From the NCBI RefSeq assembly GCF_017301635.1, contig NZ_CP071091.1:6336001-6400000 (forward strand): 64,000 nucleotides of DNA, given 5' to 3'. The notes under the pieces were generated by a model. The model ran no database searches, had not been told where the DNA came from, and saw only the letters and a list, made by a program, of their open reading frames with translations. Positions 1 to 8,700 of this stretch are shown here, piece by piece. The stretch's first letter is position 1. Every line of letters begins with the position of its first letter. Position numbers and translations under genes: made by a program. Source of the DNA: Myxococcus landrumus. Its GTDB lineage: Bacteria; Myxococcota; Myxococcia; Myxococcales; Myxococcaceae.

Positions 1-2
1 TG

Positions 3-278
3 AGCGACGTGGTCCGCACGGACAAGGGGCTGCACGTGCTGAAGCTGCGCGCGCGCCAACCCGCACAGCACCTCTCGCTGGACGACGTGCGCGAGGAGCT
101 GCGCGTGCGGCTGGAAGGCGAGAAGCGCACGCGCGCCTGGGCCGACTACCTGGCGCGCGTGGAGAAGCAGCTCTCGCTCGCCGTGGACCTGGACGCGCTG
201 GCGCGGGTGCCCGTGGACGTCCAGGCGCCCATGCAGAAGCCCTCGGGCCCGATGCCCGGCACGGTGCCCGCCCCATGA
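3..278 (+). CDS. PpiC/parvulin-type peptidyl-prolyl isomerase, C-terminal part (cut by window start)
   Basis: The open frame enters from the left edge and ends at a TGA at 276-278. Its first residues (SDVVRTDKGLHVLKL) match the last strand of a parvulin rotamase domain, where a conserved 'G.HV.KV' segment closes the fold; the same block recurs in the next two genes (GYHLFKVLE, GWHVLKVEE). After it come a charged helix, as in SurA-like C-terminal chaperone segments, and a Pro/Ala-rich tail. The protein is therefore probably a periplasmic or lipoprotein proline isomerase that helps outer-membrane protein folding. The N-terminus, signal peptide and full length lie outside the window. It is the first of three tandem isomerase genes on this strand, about 75 bp before the next start. 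Confidence 0.75.
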   Translation, partial: SDVVRTDKGLHVLKLRARQPAQHLSLDDVREELRVRLEGEKRTRAWADYLARVEKQLSLAVDLDALARVPVDVQAPMQKPSGPMPGTVPAP

Positions 279-352
279 GGGCCCGCTTGCCAGCCTGGTG
301 GGCCATCCCCACCTTCGGGGGCCGCCCCCACCCTTCCCCCAGGACTTCGCGC

Positions 353-1342
353 ATGCGCCTTTCTCCTACCCGCGCTCCCCTGCTGTCCCTGGTGCTCACC
401 CTCGCGGTGGGCTCGGGTTGCAACACGCCGCCCAAGTCGACGCCGGACCCCACGGTGGTCGCCACCGTGAATGGGGAGGCGCTCTCGCGCACCGACTTCG
501 AGCAGGAGCTGGGCCGGGAGCTCGCCTCCACGGAGGCCGCGCAGCGCACGCCCGAGGAAATCGAGCCCTTCAAGCGCACGCTCCTGGACACGTACATCCA
601 GCGGATGCTGCTGCTCCAGGCGGCGCGGAAGAACAACATCACCGTCACCCCGGAGGAGGTGGACCGGGGCGTCCTGCGACTGTCGGGCGACTACCCGGCG
701 GGCAACTTCAACGAGGTGCTGGCCCAGGGGCAGCTCTCCCTCGCGGAGCTGCGGGCGCGCGAGGCCAGCCGGCTGACCATCGAGAAGCTCTTCTCCAACC
801 ACGTCTACTCGCGAGTCGCAGTGACGGAGGAGGAGCTGCGGGCCTACTACGCGGTGCACGAGACGGAGCTGCACGAGGCGGAGCAGGTCCACGCCGCCCA
901 AATCGTGGTGAAGGGGTTGGACGAGGCGCGGCGCGTCCAGGCGCAGCTCAAGGCGGGCAAGAAGTTCGCGGACCTGGCGCGCAGGTACTCGCTGAGCGCG
1001 GACGCCAAGGTGGGGGGCGACCTGGGGTTCTTCCCCCGAGGACAGATGCCGCCCGCCTTCGACGAGGTGGTATTCAAGCTCGGGGTCGGGCAGGTTTCGG
1101 ACGTGGTGTCCACCGAGTACGGCTACCACCTGTTCAAGGTGCTGGAGCGCAAGCCCGCGCGCAAACGCGACTTCGCCGAGGCGCGGCAATGGGTGGAATC
1201 CAAGCTCCTGGAGGAGAAGCGGGCGCAGGCGCAGGACGCGTTCGTGAAGGAGCTGAGGGACAAGGCGCAGGTTCAGGTGAATGAGGCCACGCTGCAGGCC
1301 ATCCGCGGACAACCCGCGGTGCTCCCGCAGGCGGCGAAGTAA
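353..1342 (+). CDS. SurA/PpiC-type peptidyl-prolyl isomerase lipoprotein
   Basis: A 329-residue protein. I chose the ATG at 353, because it opens a clean lipoprotein signal peptide ending in a lipobox (VGSGC); the upstream in-frame ATG at 275 would put 26 non-signal residues first. Residues about 35-180 look like a SurA N-terminal chaperone domain (ATVNGEALSRTDFEQEL is the usual 'VNGE.I...' opening). Residues about 185-285 form a parvulin domain (HAAQIVVK, FADLARRYS, GGDLGFFPRGQMPPAFDEVVF, GYHLFKVLE). It is expected to assist folding of exported proteins while anchored in a membrane. It sits between two relatives, so the trio may be a local gene expansion. The family call is firm; which membrane it is sorted to is not shown. 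Confidence 0.9.
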   Translation: MRLSPTRAPLLSLVLTLAVGSGCNTPPKSTPDPTVVATVNGEALSRTDFEQELGRELASTEAAQRTPEEIEPFKRTLLDTYIQRMLLLQAARKNNITVTPEEVDRGVLRLSGDYPAGNFNEVLAQGQLSLAELRAREASRLTIEKLFSNHVYSRVAVTEEELRAYYAVHETELHEAEQVHAAQIVVKGLDEARRVQAQLKAGKKFADLARRYSLSADAKVGGDLGFFPRGQMPPAFDEVVFKLGVGQVSDVVSTEYGYHLFKVLERKPARKRDFAEARQWVESKLLEEKRAQAQDAFVKELRDKAQVQVNEATLQAIRGQPAVLPQAAK

Positions 1343-1407
1343 CGAGATTGAGCGACGGCCCGGCGGACAGTTGGACGGGCCCGAGGTGGTGCGGAAGGAT
1401 GCACGGA

Positions 1408-2376
1408 ATGATGAAGCGGGTGGCATTCGTCGCGGTGGCGGCGCTCCTCGGGGGCGCCACGTCGGCGCGCGCGGAGATGGTGGACAAGGTGGCCGCGGTG
1501 GTGAACCGCGACATCATCACGCTGTCGGAGGTCCAGCAGCGGGCGGCGCCGGAGATGTCCCGCATCAACGCCGCGGACCCGGGCAAGCGCGCGGAGATGC
1601 GCGCCCAGCTCATGAAGACCGCGCTGGACACCCTCATTGGCGAGAAGCTGATGGAGGCCCAAATCGCGGAGCTGGGCATCAGCGCGACCGAGGGCCAGGT
1701 GGACGAGTTGGTCAACGACGTGCGCCGGCAGAACGGCAACATGGACCAGGCGCAGTTCGAGCAAGCGCTCGCCGCCGAGGGCCTCACGCTGCCCAAGTAC
1801 CGGGAGATTCTGCGCAAGCGCATCCTCCGGGACCAGCTGCTGCGCGCCAAGGTGGGCCCCAAGGTGAAGGTCACCGAGGAGGACCTGAAGGCCGCCTACA
1901 ACCAGTACGCCCGCGCGGAGGGCGAGGACTCGGAAGTCCACGCGCGCCACATCCTGGTGTCGGTGGACCCGAAGGCCACCGAGGAGCAGGTGGCCGCGGC
2001 CCGCAAGAAGGCGGAGGGCATCGCGCAGGAAGCGCGCCGTGAGGGCATGGACTTCTCCGCCCTGGCGCGCGCCCGCAGCGAGGGCCCCAGCGCCGCGGAC
2101 GGCGGAGACCTGGGCTGGTTCAAGCGCGGCGTCATGGTGGCCGCGTTCGAGAAGGTGGCCTTCAACCTCAAGGAGGGCGAGGTCAGCCAGCCGGTGCGCA
2201 CCAACTTCGGCTGGCACGTGCTGAAGGTGGAGGAGCGCCGCTCCGTGGCCGCCGCGCCCTACGAGGAGATGCGCCCCAAGCTGGAGGGCAAGCTCATCGA
2301 GCAGAAGACGGAGAAGTTCCTCGACCAGTACGTGCAGGAGCTGCGGCAGAAGGCCAGCGTCGACGTGAAGATGTAG
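1408..2376 (+). CDS. SurA-family periplasmic peptidyl-prolyl isomerase
   Basis: About 322 residues. The ATG at 1408 (or the next codon at 1411) follows a GGAAGGA stretch and opens a Sec signal peptide ending ATSARA; an ATG at 1399 is also possible but too close to that Shine-Dalgarno sequence. The mature protein begins EMVDKVAAVVNRDIITLSEV, the hallmark of the SurA N-terminal domain, followed by helical chaperone segments and one parvulin domain (HARHILVSVDPKATEEQ, GGDLGWFKRGVMVAAFEKV, FGWHVLKVEE). SurA is the periplasmic chaperone for outer-membrane beta-barrel proteins. Here pdxA follows by about 40 bp, the same surA-pdxA neighbourhood known in many proteobacteria, which supports a SurA role. 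The E. coli protein has two parvulin domains; only one is visible here. Confidence 0.9.
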   Translation: MMKRVAFVAVAALLGGATSARAEMVDKVAAVVNRDIITLSEVQQRAAPEMSRINAADPGKRAEMRAQLMKTALDTLIGEKLMEAQIAELGISATEGQVDELVNDVRRQNGNMDQAQFEQALAAEGLTLPKYREILRKRILRDQLLRAKVGPKVKVTEEDLKAAYNQYARAEGEDSEVHARHILVSVDPKATEEQVAAARKKAEGIAQEARREGMDFSALARARSEGPSAADGGDLGWFKRGVMVAAFEKVAFNLKEGEVSQPVRTNFGWHVLKVEERRSVAAAPYEEMRPKLEGKLIEQKTEKFLDQYVQELRQKASVDVKM

Positions 2377-2417
2377 CCTGAGGCACGCGCAAGGGGGATG
2401 CTCGGGGCGTGAGCCTC

Positions 2418-3440
2418 ATGAGCCTCCCCCTTGTCGGTATCTCCCTGGGTGACGTGTCGGGCATCGGGCCGGAGGTGACGGCCGCGGCCCTGGCGCGACC
2501 CACCGTGCGCCGCGCGCTCATCCCCGTCATCTTCGGGGATGGGCCCACGCTGGAGCGCTTCCCCCTCTTCCGCCGCTACGCCCGCGTGGAGTCCAGCGCC
2601 CTGGGCCGCGTGGAGTCCCCCACCGTGGTGGAGGTGACGCGGCTCTCCGCCAGGGAGCGCGTCCCGGGCCGCCCGTCGCTCGCGGGAGGCCGCGCGCAGT
2701 ACGCCTACGTCACGCGCGCCATCGACGCCATGCGCGCCGGGCACGTGGACGCGCTGTGCACCGCGCCCGTGTCCAAGGAGCAGATTTCGCGCGCGGGCAT
2801 TCCCTTCATGGGCCACACGGAGGTGCTGGCGGAGGCCTTCGGCGTGGAGGTGATGATGATGATGGACGGGCCGCGCATGCGCATCGCCCTGGCCACCAAC
2901 CACGTCCCGCTCTCCGCGCTGTCCTCGCTGCTCACCGTGGACGGGCTCACCGCGCAGCTCAAGCTGCTCTCACGCGCGCTTGTGCCCGTCGTCGGACGCA
3001 AGCCTCGCATCGCCGTGCTGGGGCTCAACCCTCACGCGGGCGAAGGGGGCCTGTTGGGCCGCGAGGAGGTGGAGGTCATCGGCCCCGCCATCCGCAAGGC
3101 GCGCGCGGCGAAGGTGGATGCCCACGGGCCGCTCCCCTCGGACGGCCTCTTCGCGAGGCCCGACGAGGTGGGCGCGAAGTACGACGCGGTGCTGGCCATG
3201 TATCACGACCAGGGGCTCATCCCCGCCAAGGCGCTGGACTTCGAGCGCACCGTCAACGTGACGCTGGGGCTGCCGGTGCCGCGCACATCGCCCGACCACG
3301 GCACCGCCTACGCCATCGCCGGGAAGGGCCAGGCCAACTGCGTGCCCATGGTGGAGGCGCTGCTCAAGGCCGCGCAGCTCGCGCGACCCGCTGCACGAGG
3401 TGCTCGGCGAGGTCCTCGCCGTCCTTCTCCGGGTCGATGA
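2418..3440 (+). CDS. pdxA: 4-hydroxythreonine-4-phosphate dehydrogenase
   Basis: PdxA oxidises 4-phosphohydroxy-L-threonine in the cytoplasmic pathway to pyridoxal 5'-phosphate. The family marks are present: the glycine-rich start (ISLGDVSGIGPEV), the TAPVSKEQI segment, and three metal-ligand histidines in GHTEVL, MYHDQGLIPAKAL and SPDHGTAYAIAGKG. A GTG nine bases upstream (2409) is an alternative start. The last 30 or so residues after KGQANCVPMVEALLKAAQLA are Arg/Pro/Gly-rich and unlike the usual PdxA end; this stretch runs across the 3' end of the opposing gene at 3364-3696, so the odd tail is probably a consequence of the 77-bp tail-to-tail overlap. It probably shares a transcript with the surA-like gene just upstream. 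Confidence 0.93.
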   Translation: MSLPLVGISLGDVSGIGPEVTAAALARPTVRRALIPVIFGDGPTLERFPLFRRYARVESSALGRVESPTVVEVTRLSARERVPGRPSLAGGRAQYAYVTRAIDAMRAGHVDALCTAPVSKEQISRAGIPFMGHTEVLAEAFGVEVMMMMDGPRMRIALATNHVPLSALSSLLTVDGLTAQLKLLSRALVPVVGRKPRIAVLGLNPHAGEGGLLGREEVEVIGPAIRKARAAKVDAHGPLPSDGLFARPDEVGAKYDAVLAMYHDQGLIPAKALDFERTVNVTLGLPVPRTSPDHGTAYAIAGKGQANCVPMVEALLKAAQLARPAARGARRGPRRPSPGR

Positions 3441-3696
3441 GCCGGGAGTGACAGCCGACGCCGCTTGCGGGAATCACCAGCACGGTGACCTTGCCGACGG
3501 GGCACTCGCCCAGACATCCGGAAGAGAACACGCGCGACGTCGGCGCGAGTCCTCGCGCGGCCAGGGCCTCGCGGATGCGGCGCGGCAGGTCCACACCGCC
3601 CAGGCTCGAGTCCAGCTTCACGAGGCAGTTGTGACAGACATGCAGCTCCGTCGGTTGTGTGCCGGGAGCGGCCTCGGGTGGGAGTGGCGTGGGCAT
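3364..3696 (-). CDS. Small (2Fe-2S) ferredoxin-like protein
   Basis: About 110 residues on the minus strand; the ATG at 3696 is preferred because residues upstream of it look non-coding. It has the thioredoxin-like ferredoxin cysteine pattern: VCHNC near the N-terminus and SSGCLGECPVGKV about 40 residues later, i.e. C-x2-C plus C-x3-C, typical of small [2Fe-2S] proteins related to DUF1636 and to the NuoE fold. It would act as a cytoplasmic electron carrier; the partner is unknown. Its 3' end overlaps the pdxA 3' end on the other strand by 77 bp. No other redox gene lies beside it. Confidence 0.72.
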   Translation of the reverse strand: MPTPLPPEAAPGTQPTELHVCHNCLVKLDSSLGGVDLPRRIREALAARGLAPTSRVFSSGCLGECPVGKVTVLVIPASGVGCHSRLIDPEKDGEDLAEHLVQRVARAARP

Positions 3697-3976
3697 CGTC
3701 CACGAGCATAGAGCCGAGACCCGCACCTGTTGACGCTTCAGCCCAGGTGCCTGGCCGCTCCCTCGCCGGGTGTCGACAAAGTCCTTGCGGCCGCGAGTTG
3801 TCTCCATAAGCTGGAAGTGGGTTCCGAGGGGCACCCACACCCGGAAAGACGACGTCACCCTCACCCGGAACCGCGCTTCCATTCAGGCTCCTGGCGAATT
3901 CCTTTCATGGCCCAGACACGGGTGGGGCCGACATCGAGGAATTTTCAATGGCTTCCCTGAACGAGGGCCGCGGCTC

Positions 3977-5401
3977 ATGAAAGCACCGCTCGGCCGAGAC
4001 CTGACCACTGGCAGCATTCCGCGCCACATGGTCGCCTTCTCCATCCCCATGCTGGTGGGGAGCTTCCTGCAGACGGCGTACAGCTTCATCAACGCCATCT
4101 GGGTGGGGAAGTTCCTGGGCACCGAGGCGCTGGCGGCGGTGACGGTGAGCTTCCCCGTCATCTTCGTCCTGTTCTCCATCGGCATGGGCCTCACGATGGC
4201 GACCAGCATCCTGGTGTCGCAGAACTACGGCGCCAAGCGCATGGATGAGCTGCGCAAGGTCGTCGACAGCTCGACGGTGCTCATCTATTCGCTGGGCCTG
4301 GTGCTCACCGCGCTGGGTGAGTGGCTGGCGCCGTCCATCCTCCGGTTGATGGACACGCCGCCGGAGATTTTCGCGGAGTCCGTCAGCTACCTGCGCGTCT
4401 TCCTGCTGTCGATGCCCCTGGGCTTCGGGCTCTTCCTCACGCGCAGCCTGCTGCAGGGCGTGGGTGACTCGAAGACGCCGCTGTATTTCCAGGCGGGCTC
4501 GGTCCTGTTCACCATCGTGCTGGACCCCGTGTTGATGTTCGGCTGGCTGGGGCTGCCCAAGCTGGGGCTGAACGGAACGGCGTGGGCCACGGTCGTCGCG
4601 CAGTTGTTGGCGCTCATCACGCTGCTGACGTACCTGCGCATGAAGCAGGCGCCCGTCGCGCCTCGGCTGCCCCGGCTGGACCACCTGGGGCCCACCACGT
4701 GGAAGACGCTGCGCATCGGCTTGCCGGCCGCGGTGCAGCAGTCGCTCGTGTCCATCGGCATGGTGTTCGTGACGGGCATCGTGAATGGCTTCGGCGAGGT
4801 GGCCACGGCGGCCTTCGGCGCGGCCTCGCGCATCGACCAGATTGCGTTCATGCCAGCGATGACGTTCGGCATGGCTGTCTCCACCCTGGCGGGACAGAAC
4901 CTGGGCGCGGGCCGGTATGACCGCGTGCAGGAGGTCTTCAAGTGGGGGTGCATCTTCAGCGGAGGCATCACCCTGCTCATCTCCGCGATGGCGGTGACCT
5001 TCCCCGAGGCGCTGTTGAGCATGTTCGTCTCGGACCCGGCCGTCCTCGCGCCGGGCGTCGAGTACCTGCACATCGTGGGCGCCACCTACGTCCTCTTCGC
5101 GCTCATCTTCGTCAGCAACGGCATCATCAACGGCGCGGGCCGCACGATGATGACGACGGTGTTCTCGCTGGTGAGCCTCTGGGTGGTGCGTGTCCCGGTG
5201 GCGTACTGGCTGTCACGCCGCATGGGCAGCGTGAAGGGCGTGTGGATTGCCATGGCCCTGAGCTTCGCCGTCTCTCTCGCGGTGAGCATGGTCTATTACT
5301 TCTCGGGCCGGTGGCAGAAGCCCCTGCTCAAGACCGCCCCCAACGGCCCCGCCGCGCCCAACCCTGGCGAGATGTTCGGCCACGAGACGGGCGAGGCCTG
5401 A
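3977..5401 (+). CDS. MATE-family multidrug/cation efflux transporter
   Basis: 474 residues, the usual MATE length, with about twelve hydrophobic segments. The start at 3977 gives MKAPLGRDLTTGSIPRHMVA, the standard MATE opening ('G.I...L..F..P.'). Other family features are the first helix with QTAYSFINAIWVGKFLG, the duplicated two-bundle layout, and the QNLGAGRYDRV loop at the start of the second half. MATE proteins use a Na+ or H+ gradient to export cationic drugs or metabolites across the inner membrane; the substrate cannot be read from sequence. The stop codon abuts the stop of the convergent gene at 5402 with no spacer, so neither transcript has room for an intrinsic terminator. Confidence 0.93.
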   Translation: MKAPLGRDLTTGSIPRHMVAFSIPMLVGSFLQTAYSFINAIWVGKFLGTEALAAVTVSFPVIFVLFSIGMGLTMATSILVSQNYGAKRMDELRKVVDSSTVLIYSLGLVLTALGEWLAPSILRLMDTPPEIFAESVSYLRVFLLSMPLGFGLFLTRSLLQGVGDSKTPLYFQAGSVLFTIVLDPVLMFGWLGLPKLGLNGTAWATVVAQLLALITLLTYLRMKQAPVAPRLPRLDHLGPTTWKTLRIGLPAAVQQSLVSIGMVFVTGIVNGFGEVATAAFGAASRIDQIAFMPAMTFGMAVSTLAGQNLGAGRYDRVQEVFKWGCIFSGGITLLISAMAVTFPEALLSMFVSDPAVLAPGVEYLHIVGATYVLFALIFVSNGIINGAGRTMMTTVFSLVSLWVVRVPVAYWLSRRMGSVKGVWIAMALSFAVSLAVSMVYYFSGRWQKPLLKTAPNGPAAPNPGEMFGHETGEA

Positions 5402-6898
5402 TTAGAAGACGAACGGGAAGTGGATGGGCGCGGGCATGCGGACCGCGTGCATCGGGAACTTCCAGCCGCGCACCACGCCCTCGATGCAGCTCGCGACGGG
5501 CGTGGAGCGCAGCGCCGGTGTGTCCATTGCCACGTCCGTCGTCTCGCCACTGGGTTGCACGGACCAGGACACCACGAAGTGGCCTCCCTTCTCCAACAGG
5601 GAGTCCGCGGCGTGCTTGTGCAGGCACTCGGTGACATCGGGCTGGTGGGCCACCACCACCTGCTGGACGTCGTCCGCGGTGAGGTGCTCCTTCTCCCCCA
5701 GCTCGGGAGGGACGTACACGGTCCGGGCGGCGGTGGGCTCGGGCTCCTCGGATGCGGCCTCGTCCGCGAAGCCCAGCTCTCGAGCGAACTCCTCGTCGAG
5801 CTCCGACTCGGCGGCCTCTTCTTCCACGGCGGCCTCCTCCTGCGGAGGCGGGGTCGAGTCTTCGGGGGCGGCATCCTCCTCGAAGGTCAGCTCCTGGACC
5901 GAAGCCTGGGCTTCCTCCGGTGCTGGCTTCGAAGCCTCCTGCTCGACGGCCTCTTCCTCGGCGCGCCTCACGCGGGACGTGACGGCAAGGGTGTCCCGCC
6001 GGGCGAGCGCGTCGGTGTCATCCAACGTGGCGCGTGACGCAGGAGCCGCCAGCGTGGGGGCCGCTGGCGGAGCCTGGAGCGTGCTGGCGATGTCACCCAC
6101 ACTCGTTGACGACGTCACGGAGGGAATCGCTCCCACGACAGGCGGAGGAGGGGCTCGCATCTCTGGCCGCACCACGGGAGTCCCCAGGTCCGCTGACTCC
6201 ACGGGCACACGCGTGTCGGCGAGCGATGGCCGCTGTGCCCCCGCACGCAGCTCCGCGACCTCCACCTGCCTGAAGGTGCCGACCTCCCAGAGACGCACGC
6301 TCGCGACCACGAGCATCCCCGCCGCGAGCGCCCCCACCACCGCGACGCCGAGCAAGACTCCCGACACGATGTCGAGGCCCCGGTGCGGCGTCCGAGGGGG
6401 ACCCTCCCACATCGGCACGCCCCAAGGTCGCTCCTGCAAATTGGGCCGAGTGGGTGTCGCGGATGCACGCTGGCTCCACGGAAGGCTCCGCGACGGGGCG
6501 GGAGGACTCGGCACCTGCGCGTGAGCCCAGGCCGGGCGCACGGGCTCCGCCACCGCGACCGAGGGATTCTCCCGCATCCACGCGGGAATCAGCACCGGCG
6601 CCCCCGCCCGCTCCGCATCCGAGAACGCCGTCTCCGGCGACTGCGCGAGCCACCGTATCTCCTCCTCCGCCAAGGTCAGCAGCGCACGCAGCTCGTCCGC
6701 GTCCTCCTCGTCGGAGTCCTCCTCGGGCGCGTCGTCCGCGTCCGGTGCATCCGCGAGCTCCCGGTCCAGATACGCGTCGAGGTCCTCATCCAACGCCTCC
6801 AGGACACTCAGGCAGGTCGCGTCACCTGCCTCCGGAGCGGAAGTGTCCTCCCCTCGCGCGCGAAGCTGCTCTTCGCCTCCCGACAGAAACTCGCCCAT
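5402..6898 (-). CDS. AgmX/PglI C-terminal domain protein, single-pass membrane
   Basis: 498 residues. The N-terminal 170 residues are acidic and Pro-rich, with a DEDLDAYLDRELADAPDADD stretch. One transmembrane helix follows (IVSGVLLGVAVVGALAAGMLVV, about residues 180-200), then a long low-complexity Ala/Glu/Pro linker of about 200 residues. The C-terminal 95 residues form a compact domain with two Cys (VTECLHKHAAD and VASCIEGVVRGWKFP), the pattern of the AgmX/PglI-type C-terminal domain found in many myxobacterial proteins and resembling TonB-like ends. The helix-linker-domain order suggests the tail spans the periplasm toward the outer membrane. The function of this copy is not known; the domain name comes from a gliding-motility locus but does not prove a motility role. 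Confidence 0.68.
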   Translation of the reverse strand: MGEFLSGGEEQLRARGEDTSAPEAGDATCLSVLEALDEDLDAYLDRELADAPDADDAPEEDSDEEDADELRALLTLAEEEIRWLAQSPETAFSDAERAGAPVLIPAWMRENPSVAVAEPVRPAWAHAQVPSPPAPSRSLPWSQRASATPTRPNLQERPWGVPMWEGPPRTPHRGLDIVSGVLLGVAVVGALAAGMLVVASVRLWEVGTFRQVEVAELRAGAQRPSLADTRVPVESADLGTPVVRPEMRAPPPPVVGAIPSVTSSTSVGDIASTLQAPPAAPTLAAPASRATLDDTDALARRDTLAVTSRVRRAEEEAVEQEASKPAPEEAQASVQELTFEEDAAPEDSTPPPQEEAAVEEEAAESELDEEFARELGFADEAASEEPEPTAARTVYVPPELGEKEHLTADDVQQVVVAHQPDVTECLHKHAADSLLEKGGHFVVSWSVQPSGETTDVAMDTPALRSTPVASCIEGVVRGWKFPMHAVRMPAPIHFPFVF

Positions 6899-7118
6899 AC
6901 ACCCTCCCCTCGACCGCGTGGCCGTTCCCGCTCCAGGGCAAGCAACCTAGGGATGGGTTCTGTTGGTGCCAGTCCGACTGTCCCGCCCCAGACACTCTCG
7001 TGTCCTCACGCGGGCCGGCTGTCGGCTGGCTCACGGGCGCTCATGGGGGTTCCCCTTACGCCCCTATCGCTGTTCCCCATCCAACCCGACAGCGTCGCCT
7101 GCACATAGACTGGCGCCC

Positions 7119-7532
7119 ATGCGCAATCCCAGGAGCGTCGAGGACGTCCAGGCCCTGCTGTCCTTGGAGCAAGCCATTGTCCGCGCCATTCACGGGCGCG
7201 ACACGGAGTCGCTGAAGAACTTCATGGCGGAAGACTTTGTCTTTCGCGGCGCGGGCGCCGTGGAATCAGACAGGGCCGCGTTCCTCACCGCCATCTCCAC
7301 GCTCGAGGCCGACATCCTCTCGCTGGAGACCCAGAACGTGCGAGCGCACGTTTTTGGTGAGACGGGAATCCTGACAGGCACTCAGCTCGCGCAGGTCCGC
7401 CTGTCGGACGGCACCGTGGTCACCGACACCAGCGAGTTCGCCGATGTCTGCCAGCATCGCGATGGCCGCTGGTGGGTCGTCCTGGCCCACAGCATCACCA
7501 TCCCCGAGCCGGCCCCCTCCCCTCCGGCTTGA
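7119..7532 (+). CDS. NTF2-like/DUF4440 protein
   Basis: 137 residues. The ATG at 7119 was chosen because the region upstream lacks protein-like character. The sequence has the NTF2/SnoaL layout: an N-terminal helix pair (VEDVQALLSLEQAIVRAIHG), then FMAEDFVFRGAGAVESD, and beta strands ending DTSEFADVCQHRDGRWWVVL, with the usual 'F.DVW....G.W.V...H' finish. Such proteins are small cone-shaped folds used as enzymes or binding modules; no catalytic residues can be assigned. No signal peptide is visible. It converges on the receiver gene at 7538 with only 5 bp between the two stops. Confidence 0.75.
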   Translation: MRNPRSVEDVQALLSLEQAIVRAIHGRDTESLKNFMAEDFVFRGAGAVESDRAAFLTAISTLEADILSLETQNVRAHVFGETGILTGTQLAQVRLSDGTVVTDTSEFADVCQHRDGRWWVVLAHSITIPEPAPSPPA

Positions 7533-7537
7533 AGCGC

Positions 7538-7948
7538 TCAGGGCCTGCGAGGGCCCTGCGCCGACGACGACATCCCCAGCGGCCGCTGGGGCAACAGCTT
7601 GAAGAGGAAGGCCAACAACGCTTCGAAGTGGTCTCCCTTCCTGAAGACCGCATCCACCGGCATGTCGATGGCGCTGTCCGCGCCGGTGACGAACACGACC
7701 TTCGCCCCCGGCATGTGGTGACGCACCAACGGAATCAACCCCGTGCCAAAGCCATCACCCAGGCTCTGATCCAGCAGCACCGCGTCGATGGGTCTGGGGT
7801 GGTTGAGCCACTTCTCCGCTTCTGAATACGAACCCGCTGTGACGACCGCGAAGCCCGCTTCCTCCAGCAGCGCCGCGAGCGTCATCCGGTTGGACGGGTC
7901 ATCTTCCACCAGCAGCAGGCATCGCCCGAAGGTCCAGCTCGTCTCCAT
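7538..7948 (-). CDS. Single-domain response regulator
   Basis: About 136 residues, a lone receiver domain: LLLVEDDPSN (acidic pocket), AVLLDQSLGDG (phosphoacceptor Asp), VFVTGADS (Thr), and AVFRKGD (Lys). There is no output domain, so it probably passes phosphate or acts by protein contact. The start at 7948 overlaps the stop of the upstream kinase (TGATG) and has a GGGGGAG Shine-Dalgarno sequence six bases ahead; an in-frame ATG at 7963 is possible. It is the last gene of the phosphorelay operon transcribed from 11958 downward. Confidence 0.88.
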   Translation of the reverse strand: METSWTFGRCLLLVEDDPSNRMTLAALLEEAGFAVVTAGSYSEAEKWLNHPRPIDAVLLDQSLGDGFGTGLIPLVRHHMPGAKVVFVTGADSAIDMPVDAVFRKGDHFEALLAFLFKLLPQRPLGMSSSAQGPRRP

Positions 7949-8697
7949 CACTTGCTCCCCCATATCTCTTCCTGCACCGCGGTCCGCTTCCGCCCCCCCG
8001 CCTCCGGGCGGTTGGGGAAGTGGATCTCGACGTGAGTGCCCCCGGAAGGGCCTCCGTCCAATGCCACCTTCCCCCCATTGCGCAGCACCAACCGCTGCAC
8101 GATGTTCAATCCCAGCCCCGCATGGCCGGGTCGTGTTGAATAGAAGGGCTCGAAGGCGCGCGAATAGGCCTCTGGCGCCAGCCCCTCTCCCACATCCTCG
8201 ACTCGGAGGGAGACTCCTCCCTCCCCTTCTTCAACGTCCCAGGTCCGCACCGTGAGCAGACCCCCGCGCGGCATCGACTCCACCGCGTTGTCCACCAGAC
8301 AGCGCATCAAGAGCGCCAGGTCCTCCACGTCCAACGGCACCGACCCGCGCGCCCGGAAGTCGCGCTCCACCTTCACGTGCTCCGGCACCCGCGCCTCCAA
8401 CAGCGCGCGCTCCGCCGCCTCGCCCGCATGGCACAGCGGCCGCTCACTGCTGGCCACCGGCGCCCTGCGCGTCAGCACTTCCTCCGCCGCCGCCAGCTCC
8501 CGGTCAATCAACTGGAAGAAGGCCTCCACCCGGGCATCGGAACTCCAGGCGTCGGTCTTCTGCATCTTCCGCATCAGGTAGAACGACGCATTGCGGACAC
8601 TGGCCAGCTTGTTGCGGAGGTCATGCCGCAGCGTGGAGGCCACGACATCCGCCACCGCGGCCCGTTCCCGCGCCTGGAGGTCTGCACGCACGCCCAT
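7948..8697 (-). CDS. Soluble histidine kinase
   Basis: 249 residues with no membrane segment and almost no sensory region. The H-box is LRHDLRNKLASVRN (His near residue 25), the N-box LVDNAVESM, the G1 box VEDVGEGL, the F-box FEPFYSTR and the G2 box GHAGLGLNIVQ. The kinase core is therefore complete. Lacking its own sensor, it may be driven by a partner such as the double receiver encoded 3 bp upstream, or act as a phosphotransferase or phosphatase within the relay. Its stop is fused to the start of the downstream receiver gene. Confidence 0.9.
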   Translation of the reverse strand: MGVRADLQARERAAVADVVASTLRHDLRNKLASVRNASFYLMRKMQKTDAWSSDARVEAFFQLIDRELAAAEEVLTRRAPVASSERPLCHAGEAAERALLEARVPEHVKVERDFRARGSVPLDVEDLALLMRCLVDNAVESMPRGGLLTVRTWDVEEGEGGVSLRVEDVGEGLAPEAYSRAFEPFYSTRPGHAGLGLNIVQRLVLRNGGKVALDGGPSGGTHVEIHFPNRPEAGGRKRTAVQEEIWGSK

Positions 8698-8700
8698 CCG

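Noticed and set aside
3400-3711. Plus-strand open frame of about 100 codons between pdxA and the MATE gene
   Set aside because: It is antisense to the 2Fe-2S gene, whose Cys pattern on the other strand is clear.
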